From NCBI GenBank assembly GCA_913031405.1, contig CAJWCX010000049.1, forward strand, positions 1 to 7,426: 7,426 nt of DNA, read 5' to 3'. Of this stretch, positions 6,197-7,426 are shown piece after piece. The notes beneath the pieces are model-generated. The model made no database searches, had not been told where the DNA came from, and was given only the letters and a program-made list of their open reading frames with translations. Position 1 is the stretch's first letter, and every line of letters starts with the position of its first letter. The translations under genes were made by a program, and so were the position numbers. Origin of the DNA: an uncultured Flavobacteriales bacterium (GTDB lineage: Bacteria > Bacteroidota > Bacteroidia > Flavobacteriales_D > Crocinitomicaceae).

Positions 6197-6747
6197 GACT
6201 CCTTAAGTCTTTTAAACGGGGATAAGAATTCTTGACAATAAAGCTTAACATGCGCTTCTTTTCCCTCTGTTTCAAAAACGATTTTTTTGCATTTAGGTAA
6301 ACTTTCAGAGATTCGACTCACGAACCCTCGCAATCCCTTTTTAAAAATCTCATTAATATCCAAAACCATAAAAAAACGAAGCTCGCCGATATTAAATCCA
6401 TTTTGGTAGTACAATTCGCACAACCTTTTGGGAGTTCCTATGATCAGTTCTGTTCCAAAGTAAAGGTCGTTACGTTGTTTGATACGTTGCCCCTTCTCTA
6501 TAATCAGGTCTGATGTCAAATCATGTTTTTTGCATTCACCTTGGATATAGGCTTCAAAATCTCTTGCAGCTTGATCATGGCTAAACAAAACAAGCCCTCT
6601 AGGCGAACCCTCTTGTGGCTCAGGAATTTCAGTCAAAATAAGTTGTTGAATAAGCTCAAAATAATCTTGGGGGTTTGCCTTAACAACCAAAGAACTTCCG
6701 GAACCAAAGACTTTTTTTATTTCTTTTTCTACTTCTCCCCTCTCCAC
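6193..6747 (-). CDS. Degenerate DEAD-box helicase-like protein, first RecA lobe only
   Basis: The 184-residue protein aligns by eye with the N-terminal RecA lobe of DEAD-box RNA helicases but has lost the catalytic motifs. GLVLFSHDQAARDFEAYI (51-68) sits where motif Ia (PTRELA) should be. LIIGTPKRLCELY (101-113) matches motif Ib (GTPGRL). MVLDINEIFKKGL (127-139) aligns with VLDEADRML, so DEAD has become DINE (130-133). FETE (158-161) replaces SAT. Before them, LVVKANPQDYFEL (20-32) aligns with the Walker A region (A.TGSGKT), but the glycine, lysine and threonine are gone. There is no Q motif and no second RecA lobe. ATP hydrolysis and unwinding are therefore unlikely; an RNA- or protein-binding role is inferred. 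The start is GTG (6745-6747), sharing one base with the TAG stop of the MazG-like gene, and no ATG is available before residue 127. The reading frame is intact, so this is a conserved-looking protein rather than an obvious pseudogene. Confidence 0.8.
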   Translation of the reverse strand: MERGEVEKEIKKVFGSGSSLVVKANPQDYFELIQQLILTEIPEPQEGSPRGLVLFSHDQAARDFEAYIQGECKKHDLTSDLIIEKGQRIKQRNDLYFGTELIIGTPKRLCELYYQNGFNIGELRFFMVLDINEIFKKGLRGFVSRISESLPKCKKIVFETEGKEAHVKLYCQEFLSPFKRLKES

Positions 6748-7073
6748 TACTTAAGTTTTTCGTTATCAATATGTCTGGTCTTATCCCGGCTTGTTTTTTT
6801 ATCCATATTTTTTCTAAAAGCCTCCTCTAGATCAATACCCGTTTGATTGGCAAGACAGATTAAAACAAAAAGAATATCTGCCATTTCATCACCCAAGTCC
6901 AAATTGGCATCAGAGGGTTTTTCACTTTGCTCACCATATCGCCGAGACATGATTCTGGCTAATTCCCCTACTTCTTCCATTAATACAGCGGTATTCGTGA
7001 GTTCATTGAAATAACGCACGCCATATTTTTTAATCCAATCATCAACAATTTGTTGAGCTTTTGAGAGTTCCAT
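6747..7073 (-). CDS. MazG-like nucleotide pyrophosphohydrolase
   Basis: Predicted to hydrolyse a nucleoside triphosphate to monophosphate and pyrophosphate, the house-cleaning role of the all-alpha NTP pyrophosphatase superfamily. At 108 residues it has the single-domain length of the MazG-like/YpjD branch. The metal-binding pattern is clear: EEVGE at 33-37 (ExxxE type, E33/E34/E37), then DLGDEMADILFVLICLAN at 59-76, where E63 and D66 form the second ExxD pair. A helix follows with NQTGIDLEEAFRKNMDKK (76-93), common in the family. The tail is charged. The substrate cannot be told from sequence; dCTP- or damaged-nucleotide specificity is seen in relatives. The start is ATG at 7073, leading a two-gene minus-strand unit. 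Its TAG stop overlaps the GTG start of the degenerate helicase gene by one base, so the two are probably translated in a coupled way. Confidence 0.92.
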   Translation of the reverse strand: MELSKAQQIVDDWIKKYGVRYFNELTNTAVLMEEVGELARIMSRRYGEQSEKPSDANLDLGDEMADILFVLICLANQTGIDLEEAFRKNMDKKTSRDKTRHIDNEKLK

Positions 7074-7176
7074 ATGATTACTTTGTGTTTTTTACGAAGT
7101 TAGAAATAATGTGTTGACCATTTTCATTCTTCCCTTTCGGTTTTTTTTATGACATTTGTTTTAATTGAATTCATGA
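7074..7176. promoter_or_regulatory. Divergent intergenic region between the MazG-like and aldehyde dehydrogenase genes
   Basis: This 103-nt AT-rich gap separates two outward-facing genes and must hold at least the promoter of the minus-strand pair. On the minus strand, 7095-7102 reads TAACTTCG, close to the Bacteroidota -7 box and the same variant (TAnnTTCG) as before the tRNA. No TTG lies at the expected distance upstream of it. On the plus strand, GACATTTG at 7151-7158 differs from TAnnTTTG by one base, again without a good -33 box. An 8-T run at 7141-7148 has no stem before it, so it is not a terminator. Neither promoter can be called firmly. Confidence 0.35.
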
Positions 7177-7426
7177 ATGAAAAAAATTACCAATTATATC
7201 AATGGTGCAATGCTTCAGCCACAATCAGGAGTATATTTTGAGAACATCAATCCTGCCAAAGGAGAACCGTATGCTCTGATCCCTGATTCGGACGAATCTG
7301 ATGTCAGCATGGCCGTAAAGGCAGCACAAAAAGCCTTTCCTTCCTGGTCTGGTCTTTCACTTGAAGAAAGGAGCAAGTACCTTATCCGTTTGTCAGAAGG
7401 TATAGAAAAACGAATGGATGAATTTG
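7177..7426 (+). CDS. Aldehyde dehydrogenase, N-terminal part (3' partial)
   Basis: Eighty-three codons are present before the window ends. The translation has the typical start of an NAD(P)+-dependent aldehyde dehydrogenase: NYINGAMLQPQSG (6-18), then ENINPAKGEPYALIPDSDESDV (from 22), then the helix MAVKAAQKAFPSWSGLSLEERSKYL (45-69) and the following IRLSEGIEKRMDEF. The catalytic glutamate and cysteine lie further on and are not in the window. The wording 'NPAKGE.YA.IPDS...DV..AV.AA..AFP.WS' recalls the 2-aminomuconate semialdehyde dehydrogenase / 5-carboxymethyl-2-hydroxymuconate group (ALDH8A1-like), so a step in tryptophan (kynurenine) or aromatic breakdown is possible, but the subfamily is only a guess from one sixth of the protein. 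ATG at 7177 is chosen because it opens this frame; the ATG at 7173 is in another frame. Confidence 0.9.
   Translation, partial: MKKITNYINGAMLQPQSGVYFENINPAKGEPYALIPDSDESDVSMAVKAAQKAFPSWSGLSLEERSKYLIRLSEGIEKRMDEF

Noticed and set aside
6523..6846. Plus-strand open frame of 107 codons opposite the two minus-strand genes
   Set aside because: It is antisense to the degenerate helicase and MazG-like genes. Its phenylalanine- and serine-rich translation is what antisense reading of AT-rich coding DNA gives.
7141..7148. Run of eight T bases in the divergent gap
   Set aside because: No stem-loop precedes it on the plus strand, and on the minus strand it lies upstream of a gene start. Not a terminator.

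Overview
The window looks like a piece of a Bacteroidota chromosome, most likely Flavobacteriia or a close relative. The DNA is AT-rich and the start codons have A-rich leaders with no Shine-Dalgarno sequence. There is one textbook Bacteroidota promoter (ATTG, 19 nt, TATTTTTG). The partial protein at the left edge ends in a tail that I recognise from long Bacteroidota surface proteins. The ExbB/hypothetical/ExbD/ExbD gene order is also common in that phylum. The genus cannot be fixed from this sequence.

Layout, left to right. (1) Positions 2-103 are the last 33 codons of a large protein that begins outside the window. (2) Positions 156-854 encode a Mn/Fe superoxide dismutase with a signal peptide, so probably exported. 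It is followed after 32 nt by mgtE (887-2245), a full-length Mg2+ channel/transporter. (3) A tRNA-Ser(GGA) lies at 2299-2386 behind its own probable promoter. (4) A tightly spaced five-gene plus-strand run spans 2549-6196, with gaps of 15, 5, 4 and 15 nt. It encodes an ExbB/TolQ-type proton channel protein, an unrecognised four-helix membrane protein, two different ExbD-type proteins and a cytosolic protein that may carry an acetyltransferase-like fold. (5) Two overlapping minus-strand genes run from 7073 down to 6193: a MazG-like nucleotide pyrophosphohydrolase, then a small protein that resembles only the first RecA lobe of a DEAD-box helicase and has lost its ATP-binding motifs. (6) From 7177 the window enters the start of an aldehyde dehydrogenase gene on the plus strand.

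How the genes work together. The ExbB/ExbD cluster should form an inner-membrane complex that converts proton motive force into work on a periplasmic or outer-membrane partner. No TonB-like partner is in the window, so the job it powers is unknown. The superoxide dismutase and MgtE share a strand and a short gap and may be co-transcribed, but no functional link between them is evident. The MazG-like and degenerate helicase genes overlap at TAGTG and are probably translationally coupled.

I see no CRISPR array, insertion sequence, phage gene or clear rho-independent terminator. Most of the window is ordinary core-genome content. The parts worth a second look are the degenerate DEAD-box protein, the four-helix protein and long ExbD insertion in the proton-channel cluster, and the unknown gene at the end of that cluster.
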